From: Hypericum androsaemum
Lineage: Eukaryota; Streptophyta; Magnoliopsida; Malpighiales; Hypericaceae
Direction of reading: 5' to 3'
DNA: 64,000 bases
NCBI GenBank assembly: GCA_963995505.1
Contig: OZ023192.1
Coordinates: forward strand, 3,703,001 to 3,767,000
Part shown: one piece after another, positions 53,801 through 64,000 of the stretch
Layout of the letters: every line of letters starts with the position of its first letter
Position numbering within the stretch: the stretch's first letter is position 1
The notes under the pieces: generated by a model
What the model saw: the letters and a program-made list of their open reading frames with translations, nothing else
Told to the model about the DNA's origin: nothing
Databases searched by the model: none
Made by a program: the position numbers and the translations under genes

Positions 53801-54340
53801 GATATGGGTTTGTATTACCCTAGTACCTCAGAGGCAGAAGTAATTGGATATGCAGATGTAGGATATTTATCTGATCCTCACAATGGTCGATCGCAAACTG
53901 GATACTTATTTACATATGGAGGTACTGCCATTTCATGGCGCTCCATGAAACAAACTATAGCAGCCACCTCATCTAATCATTCTGAGATTTTGGCTATTCA
54001 TGAAGCAAGTCGAGAATGTGTTTGGTTAAGATCTATTGTCAAACATATTCGAGAATCTTGTGGATTACCTTTTCAAAAGGGAATACCTACGACCTTATAT
54101 GAGGATAATGCTGCATGCATCGCACAATTAAAAGAAGGATATATTAAAGGTGATCGGACAAAACATATATCACCTAAGTTCTTTTTCACACATGATCTTC
54201 AAAAGGATGGGGAGATAAGTGTGCAACAAATTCGTTCAAGTGACAATTTGGCAGATTTGTTCACGAAATCCCTGACCACTGCAGTTTTTGAGAAGCATGT
54301 TCGTAATATTGGTCTGAAACGACTCAGAGATCTCAAATGA
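50807..54340 (+). CDS. Copia-5 Pol: protease, integrase, RT, RNase H
   Basis: The open frame extends up to 50675, but homology starts at ATG 50807 (MKSMELARVGLSTRERD); the 44 residues before are AT-rich, hydrophobic and probably not native. Domains in order: protease CLADSATTHTILKD near 50870 (DSA, not DSG); pre-integrase WHDRLGHP with CVAC; integrase HGDICGP, RLDNAGEF, NGLAESF (D, D, E); RT with RLMDIVTAYLYGSLD and YVDDL near 53340; RNase H GYADVGY, ATSSNHSEI and YEDNAACIAQL; tail DNLADLFTKSL. No internal stop. It copies and integrates element cDNA. Confidence 0.92.
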   Translation: MKSMELARVGLSTRERDLCLADSATTHTILKDDKYFLHLQMQEANVSTISGTTNLIKGSGRANLLLPGGTNFCINNALYSPKSQRNLLSFKDIRQNGYHVETTNEGNKEYLYITNIISGKKYVLEKLPAYSCGLYYTYISAMEAHATVNQKFTDFAIWHDRLGHPGSIMMRRVINNSCGHSLRNQKIFLSNEFSCVACSQGKLITRPSPAKIGTASLGFLERIHGDICGPIHPPCGPFRYFMVLIDASTRWSHVSLLSTRNLEFARLLAQLIRLRTHFPDNPIKTIRLDNAGEFTSQTFNDYCMAIGINVEHPVAHVHTQNGLAESFIKRIQLIARPLLMRAKLPISAWGHAVLHAAMLIRIRPTSYHEFSPLQLVHGQEPNISHLRIFGCAVYILITPPQRTKMGPQRRLGIYVGFESPSIIKYIEPRTGDIFTARFADCHFDESIFPTLGGETKQPEKDISWNELSLCYLDLRTKQSELEVQKIIHLQNLANQLPDAFANPKRVTKSHIPAANAPFRIDVPEGRSIIANENKAQIKRGRPIGCKDKNPRKRKGAKYQDGQIEDIVTPEESPVNINIKEGQTLDESLPMKDQVPEHCDNHEISINYVMTGEKWNRNKVIVNDIFAYHVALNIMEDEEGLEPKSIKECMHRKDWPNWKNAMKSELDSLAKREVFGPVVRTPKGVKPVGYKWVFVRKRNEKNEVVRYKARLVAQGFSQRPGIDYEETYSPVVDATTFRYLISLAVHEKLNMRLMDIVTAYLYGSLDSDIYMRIPEGFNVPEVRDSSQKGLYSIKLCRSLYGLKQSGRMWYNRLSDYLLKEGYKNDPICPCVFIRRSELEFVIIAVYVDDLNIIGTPEELQKAVDCLKNEFEMKDLGKTKLCLGLQIEHFGEGIFMHQSSYIAKVLKRFNMDKAHPLNIPMVVRSLDVKKDPFRPQENGEELLGPEVPYLSAIGALMYLASHTRPDISFSVNLLARYSSSPTRRHWTGVKQILRYLRGTMDMGLYYPSTSEAEVIGYADVGYLSDPHNGRSQTGYLFTYGGTAISWRSMKQTIAATSSNHSEILAIHEASRECVWLRSIVKHIRESCGLPFQKGIPTTLYEDNAACIAQLKEGYIKGDRTKHISPKFFFTHDLQKDGEISVQQIRSSDNLADLFTKSLTTAVFEKHVRNIGLKRLRDLK

Positions 54341-54549
54341 TGTAGACATGAGGGGGAGATATCATTTTACACTGTACTCTTTTTCCTTAGCCACGGTTTT
54401 GTCCCAATGGGTTTTCCGGGTAAGGTTTTAATGAGGCAGTAATTTTTATAATGATGTACTCTTTTTCCTTTGATTAGGATTTTTCCCATAGGGTTTTTCC
54501 TAATAAGGTTTTAATGAGGCATATTATTCAAATGGCATCCAAGGGGGAG

Positions 54550-54780
54550 TATTATGTATTAATGGATGCCATCACCTACTTCTCCACTTCACCTAATTCT
54601 CCATTAACAAGTTTAGTGGAATAGTAGGTAAGTAGTAGGTGGAATATTGGCCTATAAATAGGACTTATGCCATTACCATTTTACATACAATTCTTGATCT
54701 ATTAATGAGAACTTCATTCTCTACTCTCTTCCATATTATTCTCTATATTCATATGCTTAGATTATAGATAATTTATAACA
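54550..54780 (+). repeat. Copia-5 3' LTR
   Basis: 231 bp. Starts right after AAGGGGGAG and ends ATAACA, then TSD CATCT. Confidence 0.9.
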
Positions 54781-54785
54781 CATCT

Positions 54786-55489
54786 ACCATTGTCCTTTTG
54801 GTGTAGATAGTCCGAAAACCATCATTTCGGATCGAATCCGGGCTCTTATTAGTGAGACGTCTCCGGTGGAGGCACTCCAATAATAGGGCGCCTCTATTCC
54901 AACGCTCGCTACATTCTAAGGATGGGCACTAAATTATAAGCATGATTTTTTTCCCTGAAATTCCAAAGTATGCGTTATCTACGGGCCCAAATTCAATAAA
55001 ATAGTTTGCTATGAATCTGACAATTAACTAATAAATCGTAGATTTTCTGACATTATATTTTATTCTACTATACTCTAAGTACCCCTAAATAGTGTTTCTC
55101 TTCCCCAGATGTTGACCATCCGAACCATGCAGATCTCGAATTCATGTCGCGGAAATCACATGGACATCAGAATCCAGCTAGACTCAAGTAATTTTTTTCC
55201 TCGGACATCAGAATAATATTTCACTAGGGTTTGAACTATAAATCTCCGTCAAATACACCTACATCTTATGCTACTAGATTAAATAATATTTAAACTCGAG
55301 TACCATCAAATTAGTGTAAGAGTTTATTTTTTAATAATATTTTTTACATTCATTATTATTAAACCAAAATCTTCTTAAACAAATTTAAATTTCTTTAACA
55401 ATTGATGTAAAAATCATAAAACTATTTGTGAAAACTAAAAGCGTGGTTAGGTAATTTATTAGGTAGTGATATGTAATTTACCACTAGGT
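54786..55489. other. No gene seen
   Basis: AT-rich spacer. TAGGGTTTGAAC near 55226 resembles an inverted Pol III B-box but has no supporting structure. Confidence 0.45.
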
Positions 55490-56945
55490 CTGATTAGGGT
55501 TACCCACATTTTATTTAAAAGAAGTATAAGCCGTCATTTTAAGGAGGCACAAACATTTTAGAAGTTCCTCTCTAGCTCTTCTGGGATTTCTTATAGTCGA
55601 TTTTTGAGATGCAAAGTTGAATTAGTTGAGATAGATTATAGCACGAGAGGTAAGTCGGTTTTGTCTTATGTTGTGTTATCCTAGTTTTTTAATATGAATT
55701 TCAGATTTAAGTACGCGGTTTCGTCTTCGTCGGTTTATCAGTATGCTTCAATTCGTTTCTAAATTCTCATGACATGAAGGCCTTAAGGGATTACCGCTAC
55801 TGTAAATGGATTGAACATGTATGCATTGAACTTGTTTGTGTTATTAGTAGGCTGGGAATTAAAGCATTATAATAATATGTTAAGTCATTCATTTGCTTCT
55901 GATTTTAATGGAAGGGTAAGTATTATAATAGTAAACATGAATTCACTTGGGTTTTCAAGTCGCAAGAATCGCATGAGTCATTACGATAATATATATATTT
56001 TAATTAACTGGTTTTCTTTTTGTTGTCTTTTCAATGATATTTACTTGATCTAATTTCGTTATGATATTCAAACTCTATTGTCTTGGTGATTATTATGATA
56101 TACGAATTCGGATTTGACTCTGATCTCTGACTTGTTCTGACAGATGATCTCTTCGGATTTTCCTTTGTTTCTGATTTGACTCTGATCTATGATTCGAACA
56201 TTATGTTTCTGTTCTGTTTCTGACATACGGAATTATTCTCACACCATTCTGGGTCTCGTAGTTTATACACAATATATTAAGAAGCTACGGATAATCCTAG
56301 GTGTGCGTAATCAAATGGACGAGGAGTGTAGGAATTATCTGGGCTCATGGAGAGGATATCCTTCCGTCTTTTGGGCTCGCAACACGGAAACGGAAGGATA
56401 TTTATTTGTGCCCCACAAGAATTCTGTCATGATATATGTTAGGCTTTGAAATCCTATTCTGTTAGATGGCTAAGTTAGATGGCTAAGTGACCTCTAATTC
56501 TATTCTAAAAAGTTTATTAGTGAACATGTGAGTTATGTTCTATATGAATGTGTCTTGATTTGAATAGTTGTTGTTGGTTTGATATATGAATTGTTATATG
56601 AATTAAGATATGATCTACTGTATGATCTATTATGTGCTTGAATGAGTGTTATATGTGTCGTCGACTTACTGAGTTGCGTATCCTTATTAATTTCTGCTAT
56701 GTATTTTAGATACTAAGGGATGATTCAGGAGTGAGAACTAAGAATAGACTCATGTCTTGTATGGTACGACACTCATTTGTGTCAATTAGAACGAGGATTT
56801 CTATTTACCATCGAGAATATAACCTTAAATATATATGTCTTATAGCCTACCTTGAAAGTAATTTAGCCTTATAGATAACTTTCTCTACGTGGCAGTTAAT
56901 ATGCCATTTTCGGGGCGTGAGAACTTAAATGGTATAAGAGCTTTT
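55490..56945 (+). mobile_element. Probable decayed gypsy LTR followed by primer-site-like motif
   Basis: TTTTCGGGGCGTGAGAAC near 56911-56928 followed by TGGTATAAGAGC near 56930-56941 resembles the end of a chromovirus LTR (TTCGGGGTGTGACA) plus an iMet primer site (TGGTATCAGAGC) with one change. The upstream 1.4 kb has the AT-rich, promoter-like look of such LTRs, but its 5' end and partner LTR were not found. Confidence 0.4.
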
Positions 56946-58370
56946 CATAAAATCAATTAAAGGGAAACATGCATTGAGTTTGGGCAAATAACTTGGGTAG
57001 ATTACTTGAGCAGTTGGGTGAGGAGTTACTAATGTTGATTGCTATTTGGATGAATCTTGATTTAGTTTATTGTGTTCTATTGATTTAGTTTATTATGTTT
57101 TAATGGTGATCTCTTTGTATGCTAATGATTGTTGATTATATATAAATGCCATAAGGTTTGGTGATGATTATATATTAAATTGTAATTACAATTTTGATAA
57201 GATATAGGAAGTTGACCGAAGGAACTAATTAATTAATAGTAAGTCAATTTTTGTATTACGTCAGGTGTTGTCATGTCGAATACTGTGACTGTGAATATAG
57301 ACTTCAAATTCACATACGTTTAAATCATTGTTTTTGCTGCTTCATAGACTCAGTATGTATTTTCAAAAAGAATATATATAAAAAATAACAATAATGTCTT
57401 AGAGGCGTACACTGAATATGGACTTGGTATTGTTACTATAGAGATAGGTTTGGCTGTCACATGATTAAAATAGTTTACCCCTATTGTGCTGGAATATAAT
57501 ATATTGGAGTTAAATTTACTGTTTATACAATAAGTTTGTATGTTGATATAATCGGTTTCAAGGTTATCTGAAGTACTAGTATATGTTATCTCTATCTCTT
57601 TAGATTTCGGATTCACGGTATACTTTTCATTCTCGTGATTTTACAATCTTAAGTCGAATGGTCTAATTCACTATTTTGTTGAAATGTTATAATTAATTGT
57701 GTTGAAAGGTAGCTATATATGTCTTGTTGGTAGGCCTGACCACGGTTCGAATTTGAACAAATTTGAATCGAATTGGTTCAAATTTGAATTCATTAAAACC
57801 TTAAACCATATTCAAATCGAATACGAATTATGAATTTTCAAATTCGAATAGAATTTAAATTAATTCTTTAATATTTAATATTTAATATCTTGTTTCCTCG
57901 TTTAATTGACATGAATTCTCTCGAACCCTTACCTAGGCAGTAATAACGGCTCGAGTAATTATCTACTAGTATTTAAATAAACCGAAATCAAAAAATTTCA
58001 ACTTGGAGTTATTGAGAATATACTCATGCTAAATTTTTATTGAGAGAGTTTTCTCATCTTAAAAATTATCCTATTTGAATCTATAACTATGTGTTAAAAG
58101 TTGATCCAATAAATATTTGAATACCACGTGTTAAGGTCAAGCTTAGTGTTAGTGTTCGGATTTAGGGTTAGGGTTAGGGTTTAGGGTTAGTATTCCGTAG
58201 CAATTAATCTACCTAATTCCTCTTTTTTTATATAAGTGTAATGAAATAAATATTAGGTTTAGTAGATAATTGAGAATAATATGTGACGGGTTTGACGCTT
58301 AATTAACGAGTAATTACATGTTAAATCCGTTTAATTAACAAACTAATTCGTCAATAATAAATCACTTACT
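56946..58370. other. AT-rich stretch, no gene seen; short repeats inside
   Basis: Contains a TTCGAATTTGAA-rich stretch at 57730-57860 starting TAGGCCTGACCACGGTTCG, which looks like one end of a hAT-like MITE, but no matching other end was found. An interstitial telomere-like tract lies at 58161-58190. Confidence 0.45.
58161..58190. repeat. Interstitial telomere-like repeat
   Basis: Four to five direct units mixing TTTAGGG and TTAGGG. Short, so more likely a repair footprint or telobox than a former chromosome end. Confidence 0.6.
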
Positions 58371-58878
58371 TGTTGAAGCAAGAGGTCCACAAGTTCGGGT
58401 CCACAATGTCTTCGTGCCAGTCGAATTACGATCACGTTTTAACAGATTCGTAATTAATTTTCAAGAGATTTCCTCTATCAAAAATCTAATTAAAACTCAG
58501 GGACTAATCCCGAGTTTTTCCTTTCTTATTGAGTGGTTGTGGGCAAACTTTTATTTTGGTAAAAAGGAAAATCCGGCACACCAGAATGCGACATGTGGCA
58601 CGCCACATGGCACTACTGGGACGCATGTCCGTCACGTGGCATGCCACGTGGCACTTCGGGCTGCAAGTCCGCCACATGGCGCCACGTCAGCGTGACACGT
58701 GGGCCGCCAACTCTGGCGGTAACTGCGTCAGTGCCACGTCACGCTGACGTGGTGCCTATGTGTCATCAGGCCGGTCAACGAGGGTTGACCGGCCCATCCA
58801 AACCAACTTATGGGCCTGATGGGTCTGGGCCCAATCAGGCACAATAATAATTGCCTGATTGAGCCTTTAGGTCCAACA
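58371..58878 (-). repeat. Copia-6 3' LTR with ACGT-core cluster
   Basis: About 508 bp, minus-strand start TGTTGGACC at 58878, end near 58371. Six ACGT cores between 58630 and 58750, several within CCACGTGG or TGACGTGG contexts, and a 15-bp inverted repeat CCACGTCAGCGTGAC (near 58681) / GTCACGCTGACGTGG (near 58736). Confidence 0.75.
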
Positions 58879-59832
58879 TCTCCCACTCAGTTATTATTGA
58901 CCTTGATCAATATATATAAGATTTCTTTAAAGGATTTCGTGCGACCAGCATACGTCGAGTGTGTTAAGCCAAATTCAAGAGCATGGACACTCAGGCTACT
59001 TGAATAGTAGCATCTCGACAACCTTCTTGTATAATGCATACTATTACCCCAGGACTCATGTCACATTCCATTGTTCGCATTAGTGATTTCAAACAATTAT
59101 ATTCGAGTTCACTATTGTATTTTTCAATACAATTGGTGTACCTGAACCACGAAACTCAGAATGTGATGAACAGAGTTCCTTCTCCCTTAACTATATTCTT
59201 TTCATAATAATACAGCCTGCTTTTCTGGTCAGCCCTGCCAGGTCGAATCGCTATGCCATAACCTTTTCATGAACTTTCCAAGCTAGTAGCACTGGATCAT
59301 ACTTCCAGAATACGTTTAGGATCTTAAGGGTAGGTTTCGGGAATCACAGTTCTCGAAAATTGGTCTCACACCAGGGATTGTGAAATCACTCAATATTTTC
59401 ATCATATCCAGTGGTCGAGTAGCACACATGATACTGATCACGTGTTACGGTGTACATTCCTTTTTAAAGGAACACATGTCATTTAACACCATACTAGAGT
59501 ATCAGCCTTAGCTTAACTCTAGGCTAAAAGGACAGACAGTATGATAAGTTCCACTTATATCTTATCATATGGATTACAGAAAATCCAAATGCAGTAACTT
59601 ATTCTTGCATCCCATAAGGAAACTTGCTCTTGAGTAAGACGGTATTCTGTCATAGGACATACACTTATGAATGTCCAATAACTGTTTCATCTCATCTAGG
59701 AATCAACTTCTTGACTCCCACTGAGGTAAACACCCGTATGAGTGGGCAACTTCTCTGTCCGACATGTTTCATAAATAACTCATATTGCCAAACAAATCTC
59801 CTTTATTCCAATTAATTGGATTACAAATAAAA
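58879..59832. other. Copia-6 3' untranslated region
   Basis: Lies between the pol stop and the purine tract, and is unusually long (about 950 bp). I recognise no extra domain in either strand. Confidence 0.5.
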
Positions 59833-62800
59833 TCATCGTAAACCCAGTGACTTAACATATTTCTCGAAAACTTCTCGAGGTAATGCTTTGGTCATTAGAT
59901 CTGCGGCCATATCTCGTGTAGATATGTATTTCATACACAGTTCTTTATATTTCAAAATTCCTTTGACAGCTTTCCAGTGAACACTGCCTGGATCAGACTG
60001 ATATATGCTTGCTAACCCAACAACATAACAAATATCAGGTCTGGTACACAACATTGAGTACATCAGGCATCCAACTGCGTTGGCATAAGAAATTTTCTCC
60101 ATATCCCCACGTTGTTTAGCTGTTTTTGGGCACATGTCCTTACACAAATTATGACCTTTAACCAATGGGACGTACTTTGGGTTACAGTGATCATATTTGA
60201 AATGTTCTACTACTTTGCGAATATATGTCTCTTGTGAAAGAGACACCATCCTTTTTGAACGATTCCTCAAAATCTTAACTCCGAGTATGTAATCCGCTTC
60301 ACCCATGTCTTTTATTTCAAAGTTGGAAGATAACCAATCTTTGATTTCGACAAGAAATCCCATGTCATTTTCAGCTAAAAGTATGTCATCAACATACAAA
60401 GTGATGATAACAAATTTCTTTCCTGATCGCTTAACATATACGCAGTGATCTTTGTCTATCATTATAAAATCATGCGCCATGATCGTATTATGAAAGCGAA
60501 TATACCACTGTCTAGACGACTGCTTACGGCCATAAATTGATCTATTTAATTTGCAAACTTTGTGTTCGCAGCCTTTTTGAATATAGCCCTCAGGATGAAT
60601 CATGTATATTTCTTCATCCAATTCTCCATGGAGAAAAGCAGTTTTTACATCCATTTGATGTAATTCTAGATTCATGTTAGCAACCATAGCTAAAATGACC
60701 CTAATTGACGTAAATCTAACAACAGGTGCAAAAGTCTCCTCATAGTCTATCACAGCCTGTTGTTTGAATCCTTGAGCAACCAAACGCGCTTTGTATCTTT
60801 CGATACTGCCATCTGCATTGCGCTTGATTTTGAGAATCCACTTATTCCCAATTGCCTTACGTCCCTTAGGTAGGTCGACCAGATCCCAAACCTGGTTTTT
60901 GATCATAGAAGACATTTCTTCTTCCATTGCATTCATCCATTCAATTCATTTTAGAGATGACAAAGCTCCAGATACATTCTTTGGCTCATCTTCATCCTGT
61001 AGGATGGCCAGAAGAATTTTACTTGGACCACCAAATTTCTTTAGTGATACCAAGAACGTATTAGCCTCGCCTTCGATGTCAAATTGTCGACGTGGTATGC
61101 TAGTTCTGCTAGACCTGTGATATTCCCAATTTTGATAAACATCTCTCATATATTCATCATATCCAGGAATCGCACTCCCACTGGGTAGAAATACCATACT
61201 CCCACTGGAATAAGGAATTATCTCCCTTTCAGGACTCAGATCACGACCTTCCGGATCATTTTGAGTTAGAAAATCTCTATCTTCCTCCTCAATTCTTCCA
61301 CTCGGAAGAAGTGATCCAGATAATTCTGGTTCATCTGTCTCATAAAGAGTAAGGTCATTACTAACCTCCCCTAACTTTGGAAATTTATTTTCCAAAAAAT
61401 GGCATCACGTGATTCAAATTCTGTTACATGTCCATCGTCCAGTTCACCCATGAACACGTACCCTTTAGATACCTCTGGGTATCTTATAAAGATACTTTTT
61501 CTATCTCTCGATCCTAATTTACCGAAAGTACTTGAGGTAGAATGGACATATGACACACAACCCCATGGCTTAAAATAGGATAAATCGGGCTTCCGATCTA
61601 TCCATATTTCATAAGGAGTGGCTGTAACAGACTTAGAGGGAACACAGTTTAGAACGTATGCGGCAGTCAGGAGCGCATCTCCATAGAATGATATAGGCAA
61701 ACTTGCCTCTGCCATCAGCGATCTAACCATCTCAAGAAGGGTTATATTCCTTCTTTCAGCAACCCCATTTTGCTGAGGTGTATAGGGAATGGACAACTGA
61801 TGTTCAATCCCTTTTTTAATGCATAGAGCTTTGAACTCATCTAAAAGATATTCACGGCCACGATCAGTTCGTAAGGCCTTTATCTTTCTGTCCTTCTGAT
61901 TCTCAACAAAACGTATGTATGTTATGAAGCAATTTAAGGCTTTAGACTTGTGAAAAATCAGGTATATCAGACCATATCTAGTATAGTCATCAATGAAGGT
62001 GATGAAGTAATATACTCCATGCTTTGCCCTCACGTTCATTGGACCACAGATGTCAGAATGGACTAATTGTAATAGAAATTTGGCTCTAGCTCCAGTACCG
62101 AAAGGTTTCCTTGTGCTTTTTCCTTCTAGACAGGATTCGCATCTGGGTAATATAGATCTCTCTACATTTCCCAGTAGTCCTGCCTTAGCTAGACAGTTTA
62201 AACGATCCTGACCGATATGGCCTAGTCTAGAATGCCATAGTTTAATATCATCTTCCGATGAGTTTGAACTCGTGACTAAGGAAAAACTTTCACAAGGATC
62301 AATATCCAGAATAAAAAAACCTTCCGATATATATCCAAGGCCAAAATAGGCATAATCCAAAAATAATCTAACAGTGTCGTCCTTAAATGACAATCGAAAA
62401 CCTAAAGACATTAAGGCCGAAACTGAGGTCAGGTTCCTTCGAATGTCTGGAGCAAACAACACGTCATGTAAAAGAAGGGCACGACCACCACAAATGTGCA
62501 ATTTACAAGTGCCCAGGCCTTTCACATCCACGCACGAGTTGTTACCAACAAAAATAGTTTTTGCTCCAGCTGGCAACCGCCCGTATTCAATAAACAAACA
62601 ACGGTCTCTAGCTACATGGTTTGTCGCTCCTGAATCAATCACCCACATAGAATGTGACTCAGTTAGAAGGGTACAAGAGGATACATACAACTTACTCACA
62701 CTTGAGTTTAGGTGTACCTGCTTGGGCATCTTGCAATCTTTTGCAAAATGTCCTTTCTGTTGACAGTTAAAACATTTCACTTTTGAAATGTTAAATCGCT

Positions 62801-63560
62801 TTTTCTTTTTAGCTTTGGAGCCATCCAACTTGGTTCCATGGTTTTCAATCTTTGGAGTTTCTTTACACTTACCCTTCCATTTACCTTTCTTCTTTTTCCC
62901 ACCACTCCTAGTCGAACAAATCGAATGGGCTTCAGGGTGGGATTTCATAGCTAGGAGGCGATCCTCCTCCATCTCAAGGTGTCTGGCAACATCATCAAAT
63001 GTTACCAAATGGTCGAAATGGGTAAGATTCATCTTCATCTGTTCCCAACTTGGTGGTAGGGAACGGATGATAGCTTGAATCTGCTGCTCGTTACTAAGTA
63101 TGTGACCAGCCTCTGTCAGTTCACTGATCATATTAGACATCACTCTCAAGTGTTTCCTCATGGTAACCTCCGGATGCTTCTTAAAGGTGTCAAACCTTAT
63201 GGTCAAAGCACGCAGCTTTGACACTGAAAACTTTTCAAATTTTTGTTTGAGAGCGTCCCATAACTCTTTCGCGTTGTCATACACACGAAATTGTCGGGTG
63301 ACATCATCCATCATTGAACTTAATAAAATCAATCGTGCAGTGGTATTCTTTCTCTTCCAAATAACATAAGCTTCTTTGTCTCGCTTATGTTGAGCAGTTG
63401 TGCCTTCTTCAGGCTCATCCATTATCACATGTATTTGCTCCAAAACCTCTTGTTCCTCAAGCACATATTGGATTTTCATGCTCCAATTCTCATAGTTTTG
63501 ACCGCTGAGTTTTAACTCACGGTTTAGCTCAGCTATGATGGATCTAGAAGCAACTGACAT
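59833..63560 (-). pseudogene. Copia-6 gag-pol: frameshift, nonsense codon, RNase H deleted
   Basis: Starts at 63560. Gag has GQNYENWSMKIQYVLEEQE and zinc knuckle CFNCQQKGHFAKDC. Protease WVIDSGATNHV; pre-integrase WHSRLGH with CESC; integrase VHSDICGP, RTDRGREY and PQQNGVAER. A single-base shift in a T-run near 61395 breaks the frame; TGA near 60943 replaces a Trp codon before RT. RT keeps QMDVKTAFLHGELDEEIYM and YVDDI near 60390. After GILKY (near 59955) the sequence jumps to the C-terminal tail (CMKYISTRDMAADLMTKALP), so the roughly 120-residue RNase H is absent while the frame is kept. Confidence 0.88.
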
Positions 63561-64000
63561 CTCTATAGGAATTTTTTAATATAAGAACATATTAGAAATT
63601 TGATTTGGCAATATGATTCAATTTACTAATCACACATAACTTTTAACGATATGACGTCCTTGATTAATCTCAAAATCGAAGTGGGTCGCGGGCATGCTTC
63701 CCCTCACCATTCAAGTATTAATCTTAAACTTCAACCGTTTAAAGTTCATTGATAGTAAACTAAAGTGGAAGCAATTAAACAGACATCTTTATTTAATTAC
63801 ATGTTTGATACATGCATTTGTACATTCTGAGTTTGCTCGCACATGCACAAAAACTCAGACAAGGTCTCAACCTATTGTACAAAAGTCCCCCAAAAACAAC
63901 ATATGTATATGGGGACAGTTAAATATAACATGTAATCACATGAGGATCGGATGTCTAGGCGATCCGGTAGGAGAATCTAGATACATATCTGGATCCGGGT
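63561..64000 (-). other. Copia-6 leader region
   Basis: Untranslated sequence upstream of gag. No primer binding site or LTR terminus is visible before the window ends. Confidence 0.5.

Larger units (their letters stand above)
48760..54780 (+). mobile_element. Copia-5: intact-looking copia element with TA...CA termini
   Basis: LTRs 48760-48991 and 54550-54780 differ by only a handful of changes in about 231 bp; TSD CATCT is perfect (48755-48759 and 54781-54785). Both LTRs begin TATTATG instead of TG, and the 3' LTR ends AACA. After the 5' LTR comes CGTTATCAGCACGAG in place of the usual iMet site; AAGGGGGAG precedes the 3' LTR. Gag and pol are each open. This is the only element here that could encode all its proteins. 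Confidence 0.92.
58371..64000 (-). mobile_element. Copia-6: copia element (minus), runs off the right edge
   Basis: The 3' LTR is at 58371-58878, next to a purine tract (CTGAGTGGGAGA on the minus strand). Coding runs leftward from 63560. No 5' LTR or primer site appears up to 64000, so the leader is at least 440 bp. Pol has one frameshift, one nonsense codon and an in-frame loss of RNase H, so this copy is defective. Confidence 0.85.

Noticed and set aside
56189..56449. 86-residue frame inside the LTR-like stretch
   Set aside because: No recognisable motif, and it lies within probable LTR sequence.
57730..57900. Possible second hAT MITE (TAGGCCTGACCACGGTTCG start, TTCGAATTTGAA repeats)
   Set aside because: No matching inverted end and no 8-bp duplication could be found, so it is only mentioned as a possible fragment.
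58414..58847. Three overlapping plus-strand frames rich in Trp, His and Arg
   Set aside because: They overlap in different frames and reflect the repeated CCACGTGG-type motifs of the Copia-6 LTR.
37313..64000. Endogenous pararetrovirus origin for the RT-bearing segments
   Set aside because: All RT regions sit between LTRs with 5-bp target duplications and are linked to integrase in copia or gypsy order; no movement or coat protein motifs seen.

Overview
This is nuclear DNA from a flowering plant, probably a eudicot. It is a dense, nested retrotransposon graveyard lying over a few old host-gene remnants. The support is plant Ty1/copia and Ty3/gypsy (Tat-type) elements with tRNA-iMet primer sites, plant LINE fragments, a Pack-MULE, a hAT MITE, a plastid-derived insertion, and pieces of plant gene families (ankyrin/PGG, MRS2 magnesium transporter, O-methyltransferase, nsLTP, U-box/ARM). 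I see no undamaged host protein gene. Species cannot be told from the sequence.

Layout. 1-856: LTR piece cut by the window edge. 1.0-6.4 kb: ankyrin/PGG fragments (minus strand), a LINE RNase H tail, short tandem repeats and a LINE RRM fragment. 6.5-12.2 kb: an MRS2/MGT gene remnant (minus) whose first exon is split by Copia-1 (7231-12187, TSD CCCGC). 13.3-13.9 kb: another ankyrin fragment. 14.3-19.5 kb: an old copia gag split by the deletion derivative Copia-2 (14477-18593). 20.3-26.4 kb: a LINE ORF1 (DUF4283 type, minus) split by Copia-3 (20955-25913, minus). 26.6-30.1 kb: AT-rich repeats, then an O-methyltransferase pseudogene with a solo LTR (28334-29091, TSD AGACC) in exon 1. 30.2-31.8 kb: LINE tail, nsLTP remnant, tRNA-Leu(AAG)-like gene, second LINE tail. 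32.5-33.1 kb: plastid DNA joining ndhB to ndhF. 34.4-35.4 kb: PGG exons of an ankyrin gene interrupted by a 5S-rRNA-related repeat. 35621-36955: Pack-MULE with a 9-bp TSD carrying an ARM-repeat exon.

37313-47328: a 10-kb Tat-type gypsy element (TSD AATAT). It has lost gag and most of pol, but keeps a long antisense gene with a plant-mobile-domain-like protein and at least one recognisable intron; a hAT MITE (44136-44942, TSD GACGGCAT) sits inside that gene. 48760-54780: the best preserved element, a copia with open gag and pol frames, near-identical LTRs, TSD CATCT and non-canonical TA...CA termini. 55.5-57.0 kb: a decayed LTR-like stretch. 58371 to the right edge: a minus-strand copia whose pol has lost its RNase H domain in frame.

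Most strongly supported, from target-site duplications and frames that resume across insertions: the nesting relations, the Pack-MULE, the MITE, the solo LTR and the antisense intron. Lineage names and functions rest on family knowledge and were not tested by database search.
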